8,577 nucleotides of DNA from Candidatus Eiseniibacteriota bacterium (GTDB lineage Bacteria > Eisenbacteria > RBG-16-71-46): NCBI GenBank assembly GCA_903921835.1, contig CAIXRL010000228.1, positions 1 through 8,577 on the forward strand, in the 5' to 3' direction. The first letter of the stretch is position 1, and every line of letters starts with the position of its first letter. The position numbers and the translations under genes were made by a program. Below are positions 1 through 6,749 of this stretch, in pieces. Under the pieces are notes generated by a model. It worked only from the letters and a program-made list of their open reading frames with translations, ran no database searches and was not told where the DNA came from.

Positions 1-123
1 GATCGGCCGGCCGCGCCGGAATCGTGTTCTCCACACGATGAGGACAGCGGCCGGTCGAGCTTCGCAGCGGATGACGCGCAGATCGCGCTCGCAGGCGGCG
101 GGCTCATGAATACTCCGGGCTAG
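1..123 (+). CDS. Possible C-terminal end of an upstream protein (partial, truncated by window edge)
   Basis: The frame starting at base 1 stays open for 40 codons and ends at TAG 121-123, four bases before the next start. The residues include an acidic stretch and end in '...ALAGGGLMNTPG'. About 72% of the third positions are G or C by my count, lower than the clear genes here, so the coding signal is only moderate. The other two forward frames hit stops (TGA at 37-39 and 107-109). If real, it would be the 3' end of a gene co-transcribed with the membrane glycosyltransferase that follows. No family can be assigned from 40 residues. It could equally be non-coding. Confidence 0.3.
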   Translation, partial: DRPAAPESCSPHDEDSGRSSFAADDAQIALAGGGLMNTPG

Positions 124-127
124 GCGC

Positions 128-1828
128 ATGCCCATGACCCGGCGGCGGCCGACGTTCATCGAACTGCTGGTCATACCTGCGGTGCTCATCGCCGGAACCG
201 CGACGTGGCTGCTGCACGCCGGCGCGTGGGACATCGGCAATCGCTCGCCGATCCTCAGCTACGACACCGCGCAGTACGCCCTCGCGGCGCGCGAACTGGC
301 CTGGCACGGCCGGCTCGCGACGCCCTACGCGCTCCCGATCGAACTGGAGCGTCACGCCGAACCACCGTGGCCGCTCGCCTCGGTGCAGCCCGGTCTCGTG
401 CTCATCGAGGCGCTAGCGTTCCGCCTGGTGCCCGCCCAGGGCCGCCTCGCAGGCCCCGATCCGCGCGCGGCGTTCTCGCTCGTGCTGCCGTTCATCTGCT
501 TCCTGCTCCTGGGGGCCTGGCTGGCGCTGAGCACGCGGCTCGTGATCGCACTCCGCCTGCCCGACGCGAAGCCCGCGATGTGCGCGGCCGCGGCGCTCGT
601 GGTGGGAGTGGCGTTCGTGCTCGATCCCGAGGCGCAGCATTTCGCGATCGGCGGCTTCACCGAGCTGCCGTTCACGGTCGGACTGCTGCTCGCGATCTTC
701 GGGCTCGCGTTCGGACTCCCCGCGAGAAGCCCGCTGAGCTACGGACTGGGGCTGGGTGTGGCCGCCCTCTTTCGCGCGAACACATTGTGGCTTGCGCCCG
801 TCTTCGCTGTCGCGGCCGCGTGGAGCGGGCCGCGCGAGCGCGCGTGGCACACGTTCGCGCGCGTGATGCTCGGCTGGGCGCTGCCGATCGCGCCGTGGTG
901 GCTCTACAAGTGGCGCGCGTTCGGCTCTCCCGGATGGGACCTCGCCCGCTTCGGCCTCTGGGACGGCATCCGCGGCCAGAGCTGGTTCTCGCTCTCCCAC
1001 CAGGCGACCCTGCCGCCGTTGCCGCACGGCGCCGAGGCGATGGCGCTCATCGCCGGCAAGATCCTCCACAACCTTCCCGGGCTCGCAGGCGCGATGCTGC
1101 TCGGCCCGCGCGGCCTCTGGCTCGGCGCGCTCGTGACGTGGCTCGTCCTCGCGAGGCCGGCGCGGCCGTTCGCGGCGGCCGCGCTCGCGGCGCTCGCCGC
1201 GGGAGCGCTGGAGGTGCTCTCCGCCGCGGCGAGCCTGCCGTGGTCGCGCTCCATGTTTCCGGCGCGCGTGCTGCTCGAGCCGCTCGGCATGCTTGCGCTC
1301 TGGGCGCTGATCGCCCGGCTGCGGGGGCCCGCCGTCACCCCGTTCATGCGCAGGGCGCTGCTCGCGCTGACCGCCACGCTCGCGCTGGGCTGGGGCGCAT
1401 GGTCCACGGCGCGCGGACTCACCGAGGCGCGCGAGGCATCGCTCGAACGCAGCGTGCCGGCCACGCGCACGCTGACGGCGCTCTCGATCGCGCTCAACGA
1501 GCGGATCCCGCCGGGGGAGGTCATCATGAGCAACCTCGGGCCGGCGCTCGCATGGCAGACGAACCATCCCGTCGTGCACCTCGCGCTCGCGCCCGGGGAC
1601 GTCGAGCCCTGCCGCCGCCATTTCGACTTCCGCCACATCGTGCTCGTGTTCCACGACGCCCGCTCCGCGTGGGGACAGTGGAGCGAGGTCGTCGCGCGCG
1701 AAGGCTGTGCGAACACGCTGGGGCTGGAGGTGGCGCACGAGACGCGCTACACCACGCGGGACGGCTTCCTGATCGTGTGGCTCGAACTGCGCCCGCGCGG
1801 GCCGGCGCTGGCGTCCGCGGCGCGCTGA
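128..1828 (+). CDS. Polytopic membrane protein, putative GT-C family (GT39/ArnT-like) glycosyltransferase
   Basis: The 566-residue protein is very hydrophobic, with about ten likely membrane segments (around 11-30, 113-135, 150-166, 180-197, 204-231, 244-259, 330-342, 346-367, 384-396, 408-424). A polar C-terminal domain (about 430-566) is probably periplasmic. After the first segment the loop reads 'SYDTAQYALAARELAWHGRL' (44-63), matching the GT-C pattern of a loop-1 aspartate (D46, likely catalytic) followed by a tyrosine and 'ar.la.hG'. E179 in 'GFTELPF' is a candidate second acidic residue, and 'WWLYKWRAFGSP' (257-268) resembles the 'yy..fGnP' segment. Such enzymes transfer sugars from polyprenyl-phosphate donors at the outer face of the inner membrane. 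Donor and acceptor cannot be read from sequence. ATG 128 and ATG 134 are both possible starts; the ribosome-binding site is weak (AGG at 122-124). It ends at a bidirectional terminator shared with mqnC. The family-level call is fairly sure; specificity is unknown. Confidence 0.8.
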   Translation: MPMTRRRPTFIELLVIPAVLIAGTATWLLHAGAWDIGNRSPILSYDTAQYALAARELAWHGRLATPYALPIELERHAEPPWPLASVQPGLVLIEALAFRLVPAQGRLAGPDPRAAFSLVLPFICFLLLGAWLALSTRLVIALRLPDAKPAMCAAAALVVGVAFVLDPEAQHFAIGGFTELPFTVGLLLAIFGLAFGLPARSPLSYGLGLGVAALFRANTLWLAPVFAVAAAWSGPRERAWHTFARVMLGWALPIAPWWLYKWRAFGSPGWDLARFGLWDGIRGQSWFSLSHQATLPPLPHGAEAMALIAGKILHNLPGLAGAMLLGPRGLWLGALVTWLVLARPARPFAAAALAALAAGALEVLSAAASLPWSRSMFPARVLLEPLGMLALWALIARLRGPAVTPFMRRALLALTATLALGWGAWSTARGLTEAREASLERSVPATRTLTALSIALNERIPPGEVIMSNLGPALAWQTNHPVVHLALAPGDVEPCRRHFDFRHIVLVFHDARSAWGQWSEVVAREGCANTLGLEVAHETRYTTRDGFLIVWLELRPRGPALASAAR

Positions 1829-1890
1829 CACGCGCGAAGAACGACCGGCCCCGCGCGTCCGCGTGCGGGGCCGGTTGCTCTTCGCGCGTG
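1829..1890. terminator. Bidirectional intrinsic terminator between convergent genes
   Basis: A 62-nt near-perfect palindrome centred at 1859/1860. The outer 12-bp stem pairs 1829-1840 (CACGCGCGAAGA) with 1879-1890. The inner stem pairs 1845-1857 with 1862-1874 (core CCGGCCCCGC/GCGGGGCCGG, one G-T pair), and 1841-1844/1875-1878 pair partly. The loop is TCCG. It begins one base after the glycosyltransferase stop and ends five bases before the mqnC stop, filling the gap. There is no T-tract in either direction, so termination would rest on the stem itself. Confidence 0.85.
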
Positions 1891-1895
1891 CGAGG

Positions 1896-3104
1896 TCAGC
1901 CCGGCACGACGTGCGAGCCCGGCTCCTCGCCCTCGAGTTGCGCCGGGTACTCGGCGGGCAGCTCGCGCAGGCTCTCCACGAACAGCGGCACGTCGCTCGA
2001 TAGATGGGCGAGCGCCGACGGCCCCTCGCTCACCTTTACGATGCCGTACAGCGTATCGCGCTGGGCCGGCGTGAAGCCGGACTCGCGGATGAGCGTCTCG
2101 ATCTCGGCGATCGTCGTCCTGTTGAGATGGCCGGTCGCGAGGTGGACGTTCTCCTCGAACAGCGTGCCCCCGAAATCGTCCGCGCCGAAGTGCAGCGCGA
2201 TCTGGCCGGTCTTCTTGCCCTCGCTGAACCAGGTCGCCTGGACGTGGTCGAAGTTGTCCAGATACAGCCGCGAGGCCGCCAGCACGCGGAAGTACACGTT
2301 CGCGCCCGCAATGTGCGGCACCTTCGCTTCCATCGGCGTGTTGCCGCGCTTGTACGACCACGGCACGAAGGCCGTGAAGCCGCCGGTTTCGTCCTGCAGC
2401 CCGCGGATGTAGTCGAAGTGCTCGACGATCTCGGCCGGCGTCTCGACGTGGCCGTACATCATGGTGGCGGTGGACTTGATGCCCACGCGGTGCGCCTCGC
2501 GGTGCACGTCGAGCCAGGTCTCCGGCCCGCCCTTCTTCACGGAGATGCGCCTGCGCACGCGCGTCGCCAGGATCTCCGCGCCGCCGCCGGGCAGCGATCT
2601 CTGACCCGCCTCGTACAGGGCCTCGAGCACGCCGCGAATCGTCAGTCCGCTGACCTCGGCCATCTGGTGGATCTCGGGCGCCGAGAAGAAGTGGGGCATG
2701 ATCTCCGGATACCGACGGCACGCCTCGCGCACGATGTCCGTGTAGAAGGCCCACGGGATCCCGGGATTGAGCCCGCCCTGCAGCAGCACGGTGGTCGCGC
2801 CGACCTTCCGCGCGTCCGCCATCATCCTCATCACGCCTTCGACGTCGTGGGTGTAGCCATCCGCCGCGGGCCTGCCGGCCTTGCGGTAGAACGCGCAGAA
2901 GTGACAGTCCACCGTGCAGTAGTTGGTGTAGTTCGGATTCGTGTCGATCACGTAGGTGACGATCCTCGGATCCGTCTTCCGCGCGCGCACCTCGCTGGCG
3001 AGCGTGCCCAGCTCGAGCAGCGAGGCGTCAGTGAGCAGGTGAACGCCCTCGGCAGAGGTCAGGCGTTCGCCGCGGAGGATCTTGGCTTCAATGGTGGACC
3101 ACAC
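1896..3104 (-). CDS. mqnC: Dehypoxanthine futalosine (cyclic dehypoxanthinyl futalosine) cyclase MqnC, radical SAM
   Basis: A 402-residue radical-SAM enzyme of the futalosine menaquinone pathway. MqnC cyclises dehypoxanthine futalosine to cyclic dehypoxanthinylfutalosine using a [4Fe-4S] cluster and S-adenosylmethionine. The cluster motif is CX3CX2C, C63/C67/C70, within 'NYTNYCTVDCHFCAFYRKAG'; the 'HFCAFYR' form fits MqnC rather than the MqnE style 'CKFCAFSR'. Other family signatures are 'LLQGGLNPGIP' (107-117), 'SLPGGGAEIL' (170-179), 'TATMMYGHVET' (212-222) and 'FVPWSYKRGNTPM' (246-258). The reading frame stays open upstream, but I place the start at GTG 3104 because GAGGAG (3113-3118) lies 8 bases before it and the N-terminus 'MWSTIEAKILRGERLTSAEG' looks like the family start. 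The final ~50 residues, rich in Pro and Glu, run past the usual core. mqnA lies 4.5 kb away on the same strand; the other mqn genes are not in view. Confidence 0.93.
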   Translation of the reverse strand: MWSTIEAKILRGERLTSAEGVHLLTDASLLELGTLASEVRARKTDPRIVTYVIDTNPNYTNYCTVDCHFCAFYRKAGRPAADGYTHDVEGVMRMMADARKVGATTVLLQGGLNPGIPWAFYTDIVREACRRYPEIMPHFFSAPEIHQMAEVSGLTIRGVLEALYEAGQRSLPGGGAEILATRVRRRISVKKGGPETWLDVHREAHRVGIKSTATMMYGHVETPAEIVEHFDYIRGLQDETGGFTAFVPWSYKRGNTPMEAKVPHIAGANVYFRVLAASRLYLDNFDHVQATWFSEGKKTGQIALHFGADDFGGTLFEENVHLATGHLNRTTIAEIETLIRESGFTPAQRDTLYGIVKVSEGPSALAHLSSDVPLFVESLRELPAEYPAQLEGEEPGSHVVPG

Positions 3105-3112
3105 GGGGCGCG

Positions 3113-3118
3113 CTCCTC
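3113..3118 (-). promoter_or_regulatory. Shine-Dalgarno site fixing the mqnC GTG start
   Basis: On the minus strand GAGGAG sits 8 bases before GTG 3104-3102. A nearby ATG (minus strand, at about 3131-3133) is out of the mqnC frame, so it cannot serve as the start. The site therefore decides the start in an open frame that otherwise runs upstream to 3512. Confidence 0.7.
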
Positions 3119-3164
3119 GGGGCTCGCGGCCATGGCCGGCCGCATCGGTCGCATGCGAAGACCC

Positions 3165-3170
3165 GGGAGC
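3165..3170 (-). promoter_or_regulatory. Possible -10 element for mqnC
   Basis: The minus strand reads TATGCT here, four of six matches to TATAAT, in a region otherwise almost pure G and C, about 60 bases before the GTG start. No convincing -35 element is visible at the right distance, so this is a weak candidate. The 253-base gap between the lpxR stop and mqnC (3105-3357) leaves room for a separate mqnC promoter. Confidence 0.25.
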
Positions 3171-3357
3171 ATACCGGCCGGCGGGCGGGCGCGTCGAGCG
3201 CGAGGGCCGCAGTTGCGTGGGAGACAGCGCGCTGGCGACAGCGCGAGCGGCGCGTGCAAGCCGCCGGAAGCGCACGGGCGCCGGGCGGCCGCAGGGCTCC
3301 GGCGGCGGGTACCAGGCGCAGACCACGACGCGTCGTCGCGGCGCGACATCACATCGC

Positions 3358-4326
3358 TCAGAACGACAGGACCACCGAGCCGTACTCCTGCGCCGCGGGG
3401 CGCTCGTGGAACTGGCGGGTCGTGTACGAGAACATATAGCGCATCCCCATGGTGCCGTGACGCAGGTCGAGCCCCAGTTGCGTTTCGCCGACCAGCGGCA
3501 CGCGGTGCACACGCATGCTGCTCTGAAACGAGTTCCCGTCGAGGAAGATGTCGCGCGCCACGGCGCGCCCCTCGGCGCGCGCGAAGCCGTACAGCCGCAG
3601 CCCGCGCACGTAGCCCTCGGGGCCCGAAGGAGCGCCGGGCCCGAAGTCGTTGGCGAGCGGCAGGCCCACGCGCAGCGTCGCGCCCACGACCGCCTCGGTC
3701 AGCACGTTGCCGGCCGTGAACCGCACGTGCGGCACGATGTCCGCGTAGCGCCGGCGGCCGTACGGGCGCCAGCGCTCGTCCAGCGTCACGCCCAGGCCCG
3801 GCTCGTTCGCGAGCTGGTAGCGCCAGCCCCGCGGCAACCGGATGTGCTCGCGCCGGTGCCACCACGACTGTATCTCCTGGCCCTGCGCGTCGGGGCCGAT
3901 CATGCCCGCGCGCACCTGCAGCGAGCGCGCGTGACGCTCGTCGGTGCTGGAAAGCGTGACGCCGGCGAAGAGCCACGCCGCGTAGGGACGGTCGTTGAGG
4001 ATCGGATTGGGGTCGGACAGCGAGTCGGGCGTGAAGAGTTCCTGGCCCGCGAAGAGCGAGAGCCGGCTCACGGCGTCGGGGCCCGCGCCGCCGAGCCGGC
4101 GCGCGAAGCGCTCCGTCCAGCGCGGCATCACGCCGGGCTCGCCGTACCATGCCGAGTGCACGCCGAACGTGTAGTTGCGGTCCGTCGCCGCCGGGCCGGG
4201 CACCATTCCATTAGTGTCGTTGTCGTAGAGCGTCTCGACCGAGCTCGCGAACGCCGGTGCCGCGCACAACAGCGCGCCGAGCAGCGTCACCACGAGGCCA
4301 TGTCGCGGCTGGAACCGGCTCGTCAT
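3358..4326 (-). CDS. lpxR: LpxR-family (DUF2219) outer-membrane lipid A deacylase
   Basis: A 322-residue precursor. LpxR enzymes are outer-membrane beta-barrels that remove the 3'-linked acyl chains of lipid A. The signal peptide spans residues 1-27 (hydrophobic LVVTLLGALLCAAPAFA, cleavage after A27). The mature protein begins 'SSVETLYDNDTNG', placing Asn and Asp at mature positions 9 and 10, the catalytic numbers known for Salmonella LpxR. 'TDRNYTFGVHSAW' (21-33) and 'NDRPYAAWLFAG' (84-95) are family signatures, and H130 in 'QSWWH', followed by 'GWRYQLANEPG', matches the catalytic His. The C-terminus is 'YGSVVLSF': a terminal Phe typical of barrel assembly. The start is ATG 4326, with GAGG five bases upstream; an earlier in-frame ATG at 4395 would add 23 Arg-rich residues before the signal peptide and is unlikely. 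Length matches the family (about 320). It is preceded by a long non-coding region with inverted repeats and appears monocistronic. Confidence 0.9.
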   Translation of the reverse strand: MTSRFQPRHGLVVTLLGALLCAAPAFASSVETLYDNDTNGMVPGPAATDRNYTFGVHSAWYGEPGVMPRWTERFARRLGGAGPDAVSRLSLFAGQELFTPDSLSDPNPILNDRPYAAWLFAGVTLSSTDERHARSLQVRAGMIGPDAQGQEIQSWWHRREHIRLPRGWRYQLANEPGLGVTLDERWRPYGRRRYADIVPHVRFTAGNVLTEAVVGATLRVGLPLANDFGPGAPSGPEGYVRGLRLYGFARAEGRAVARDIFLDGNSFQSSMRVHRVPLVGETQLGLDLRHGTMGMRYMFSYTTRQFHERPAAQEYGSVVLSF

Positions 4327-4431
4327 CGGGGCCTCGGCGCTTCGGCGGAAGTCCGGCCCTCGCGCCCTTCGCGCGGCCGCCCTTCGCTCGTTCACACACG
4401 AGTCTGATGGCGCGTTCGGCCGGATGCCCCA

Positions 4432-4450
4432 TGCGAATTCGCGCTTCGCA
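4432..4450. repeat. Inverted repeat / candidate operator upstream of lpxR
   Basis: TGCGAA (4432-4437) and TTCGCA (4445-4450) are exact inverted repeats with a 7-base spacer. The left half also belongs to a perfect 10-bp palindrome, GCGAATTCGC (4433-4442). It lies about 105-125 bases before the lpxR start, a plausible position for a regulator site, and is AT-richer than its surroundings. No regulator is identified, so the operator role is inference. Confidence 0.35.
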
Positions 4451-4456
4451 ACGTCA

Positions 4457-4519
4457 CCCAGACGGCTGGGAGGAATGCCCCACGCGCGCGATCGCGTTGC
4501 GACGCAACGGCCGTGGGGC
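4457..4519. repeat. Cluster of nested hairpins in lpxR upstream region
   Basis: CCCAG/CTGGG (4457-4461 with 4466-4470, loop ACGG) is followed by a two-tier structure. The outer 8-bp stem is GCCCCACG/CGTGGGGC (4477-4484 with 4512-4519), and the inner 6-bp stem is CGTTGC/GCAACG (4495-4500 with 4504-4509, loop GAC). A third copy of GCAACG lies at 4448-4453. It could be an RNA leader or ncRNA structure, or a set of protein-binding sites. Confidence 0.4.
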
Positions 4520-4586
4520 GCGGGCTCCCGCCCGGGCGCGAGCCGGCTCGCGAAAGCGCGGGCAAATCACCCGTTCCAATTGCGCA

Positions 4587-4626
4587 TGGCGCGTGCCTTT
4601 CGCACGCCCGGGCGGGGCACGCGCCA
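4587..4626. repeat. 11-bp perfect inverted repeat
   Basis: TGGCGCGTGCC (4587-4597) pairs exactly with GGCACGCGCCA (4616-4626), enclosing an 18-base loop that contains the palindrome GCCCGGGC. There is no gene end nearby for it to terminate, so its role is unclear; it may belong to a structured RNA with the hairpins at 4457-4519. Confidence 0.4.
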
Positions 4627-5182
4627 GGTTGCCCGGCCGCGACGACTGCCTCCTGGCGATGCAGGCGGGCGGGCTGCCGAAACCGCAGGGCGCCGCCGAC
4701 GAGGCCGGCCCGCGGTTCGCGGGGAGCGCCACGCCGCATCTTCATCAGGCGTGGCCATGCGGCCCGGCAGCCCGGCCGGCGACAGACGCAGGGCTTCCCT
4801 GGCGGGCGAGACGGCCGCCGGCGGTGCTGGCTCGAGGTGATCCGACTGCCTGGCGGCGGGGTCGCACCGCAGTCCGGATTGCGGACGCAGTCACGCGGAG
4901 GGTTCGTTCAGGGAGGCCGGAGCAACCCGCTCCCGGAGTTGCCTGGTCGGCGACTTCGAGATCCGCCCGGAAGCCGGACCGGCACGGGTGGCGCGCTGCG
5001 GGGAGATGCGGACGGAGCGGCTGCCGTTCGTGATGGCGGGCACCACCGGCTCGTGCGCGGCCTGCGCGATGACGCCGCCGTCGCGCCAGGACGCGCGACG
5101 CGACCGGCCCTGGCCCCTGCACATCGGCGTGACCCGTCCCCAGGCGCCATGCCCTGGCGGCCGTCCTTCGCTTCCATCCAAC

Positions 5183-5216
5183 CAACGACCACCCCCGAAT
5201 CCGAGGGTGGTCGTTG
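5183..5216 (-). terminator. Intrinsic terminator of the secreted-protein gene
   Basis: A perfect 12-bp stem, CAACGACCACCC (5183-5194) with GGGTGGTCGTTG (5205-5216), and a 10-base loop. It begins 21 bases past the stop codon of the minus-strand gene ending at 5238. The downstream sequence on the minus strand (GTTGGATGG) is only moderately T-rich. Confidence 0.75.
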
Positions 5217-5237
5217 TCGACAGCCGGTCGCTCGATG

Positions 5238-6017
5238 TCAGCGATACAGGCTCTTGAGTTGTCCCCAGGTCCCGAGCTTGGTGGGCGAGGGGCACTCACA
5301 CGCGAAAGCGCACACGTTGATCGACGCGGGCACCGCTCCGTTGAGGAAGTTCAGATTGAAGCAGCACTGGCTGTTCACCGGCACGCCCGCGCTCGCCGTG
5401 ATGCAGGCCCAGCCCGTCCAGCCCGGGGGCAGGATGGCCGGCGCCGGAGAGTGATCCTCGTTCAGGAGCGTGACGGCCCAGCCCGGACAGAACATGACGA
5501 TCCCCCACGTCAGGTTGCCCGGGCACATGGTGATCACGTGCAGACAGCTCGCCGCCCCGCCCGGACACACCCCGATATTTCCGTAGTGCTTGTTGACCTG
5601 ACCTGCCCCACCCGGGCCATACCAGTTCACGTCGACGTTGCCGACCCAGGTTGGCGGTGGACAGTCCCCGATGCGGAATGCGCTCGGGCTCGGCGGCAGA
5701 TTGGGCAGCGGGACTTCGAAGAACACATCGAAGAAACTACTCGGCGCCATTCCCGGCACGTTGAAGCTGCCGATCAGTCCGAAGTCGGGCAGGAATACGC
5801 CGAACTGCTGCGAGTGCATCTCCCCCTGGACCGGGAGTGTGGCCTCCACGGGATCGGGGTTGGAGAAGTGGAGCTGGAAGCGAACCACGTCGGTCCCGAC
5901 CATCTGCCAGCTGATTTCGGGCGGGCCCACCGGCGCCGCGGCCGCGACGGATGCGGAACACGCGAGTGCGACTCCGGCGAAAACGATGACGTAAAGCAGC
6001 ATCAGTCTCTTGGTCAT
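5238..6017 (-). CDS. Secreted cysteine-rich protein of unknown function with C-terminal 'TWGQLKSLYR'
   Basis: A 259-residue protein I do not recognise. It starts with a clear export signal (basic MTKR, hydrophobic LMLLYVIVFAGVALA, then ASVAAAAP). Signal peptidase I cleavage near residue 28 is likely; C20 follows 'ALA', an imperfect lipobox, so a lipoprotein is less likely but possible. Residues 30-115 look beta-rich and polar ('VVRFQLHFSNPDPVEATLPV', 44-63). Residues 119-242 carry 11 cysteines, including 'QCCF' (217-220) and 'CAFACEC' (236-242), suggesting disulfides outside the cytoplasm. After 'PSPTK' it ends 'LGTWGQLKSLYR', a short Trp/Arg tail that resembles a repeated C-terminal signature rather than random sequence. 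The ATG at 6017 is well supported: AGGGGAG lies five bases upstream. It has its own terminator and long empty flanks, so it is probably a single-gene transcript. Its coding reality is strong; its function is unknown. Confidence 0.85.
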   Translation of the reverse strand: MTKRLMLLYVIVFAGVALACSASVAAAAPVGPPEISWQMVGTDVVRFQLHFSNPDPVEATLPVQGEMHSQQFGVFLPDFGLIGSFNVPGMAPSSFFDVFFEVPLPNLPPSPSAFRIGDCPPPTWVGNVDVNWYGPGGAGQVNKHYGNIGVCPGGAASCLHVITMCPGNLTWGIVMFCPGWAVTLLNEDHSPAPAILPPGWTGWACITASAGVPVNSQCCFNLNFLNGAVPASINVCAFACECPSPTKLGTWGQLKSLYR

Positions 6018-6749
6018 CGGATCTCCCCTATCTAGCGCTCAGTCGCGCTGAGATCGGCCTTGCTGTCGTCGCGGCGGAGTGCGCGCGACGAATCGATCGG
6101 CAGGCGGGGGGCGCACGCGGCACAGTCGAGCACCTCGGTACGATCAGGACGCCGATGCAGATGTCCCGGGTGGATCCGGCGCCGTTGGGAAAAGCTGCCC
6201 GCCGCACGGGATCACCACATCGAGTGCCGGGATGTTCGGCCGGGAACTGGCTCTCGTCAATGCCTAGATGATGCACGCGGGTTTCGGGCCATCGTGAACA
6301 CCCGGATCGGACTCGTGGTGTCCGGCTGGAAGTCGAACAAGGCCAGATGGTTGGCGGGGCGGGGTGGTGCTGGCCGAGAGCGATCGGGCTGCAAGGCGCA
6401 GGCGCTCCCGGCCTTGGTGTGGCTGAGGGCGGCGAAGCGGGCGGCATGCCGGCCTGGCAACATCCGCGCACCCTTCGCCGGGAGGAGACGCGCCGGCGGG
6501 ATCGTCCACCCGCATGCGGCGGTGCCGGGGCTCAGGATCCGTGGAGCATCCAGCACGTGGAGACGCAGCCGGATGCCGGCGAGGTGCACGTCCGGGGGTC
6601 GCATCCGAAGCAGGAACGCCGGGCGTGCCCGGAGTGCCTTGCGGCGGGCTCGACCTCTACCCGGCTGGAGCCGCGATCAGGCCCTGAAGGCGGCCACATG
6701 ATTCCCGGAAGCGCCATACGCAACGGACCCAAATCGGCACGCTCGACAA
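6018..6749. other. Long region without a credible gene
   Basis: About 730 bases between the start of the secreted-protein gene and the terminator after the AIM24-family gene. Overlapping open frames on both strands give Arg/Pro/Ser-rich products with no motif or matching start signals. The first bases (6018-6052) hold the ribosome-binding site (AGGGGAG, 6023-6029) and a 5-bp inverted repeat (CTCAG 6038-6042, CTGAG 6048-6052) of the secreted-protein gene. A minus-strand TAGATA at about 6029-6034 could be a -10 element, but no -35 is evident. The rest shows only short GC-rich hairpins. Confidence 0.45.

Larger units (their letters stand above)
4327..5182. other. Long region without a credible gene; contains inverted repeats upstream of lpxR
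   Basis: About 850 bases between the lpxR start and the terminator of the next minus-strand gene. Open frames exist on both strands, but their products are Arg/Pro/Ala-rich, have no recognisable motif, signal peptide or membrane segment, and overlap each other in several frames, as expected by chance at this GC content. The left part (4432-4626) holds several inverted repeats, described separately. In 4630-5182 I see only scattered short GC-rich hairpins. It may be a lpxR leader, a structured RNA, or a gene decayed beyond recognition. Confidence 0.5.

Noticed and set aside
413..1831. 472-codon open frame on the minus strand opposite the membrane glycosyltransferase
   Set aside because: The product is Arg/Glu-rich without motifs, and the opposite strand encodes a convincing membrane protein; long antisense frames are expected at this GC content.
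3325..3347. 12-bp palindrome ACGACGCGTCGT and adjacent 5-bp stem just after the lpxR stop, as a terminator
   Set aside because: The stems are short with no loop or with a 3-base loop, much weaker than the four clear terminators; common by chance in GC-rich DNA.
3105..3512. Extending MqnC upstream to the ATG at 3512
   Set aside because: The added 136 residues are low-complexity and overlap the lpxR 3' end, while GTG 3104 has a good GAGGAG site and a family-like N-terminus.
2004..3719. 571-codon open frame on the plus strand across mqnC and the end of lpxR
   Set aside because: It is antisense to two well-identified genes, the product is low-complexity, and there is no start signal.
4327..4395. 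Extending LpxR to the ATG at 4395
   Set aside because: It would put 23 Arg-rich residues before a normal signal peptide; ATG 4326 has its own GAGG at the usual spacing.
4257..5454. Overlapping plus-strand frames in the gap upstream of lpxR
   Set aside because: Arg/Pro/Gly-rich with no recognisable domain; several frames are open at once and run into the antisense of real genes.
6028..6604. Minus-strand frames of 115-147 codons in the gap between the secreted protein and the AIM24-family gene
   Set aside because: Two overlapping frames both look random; no family motif, no ribosome-binding site seen.
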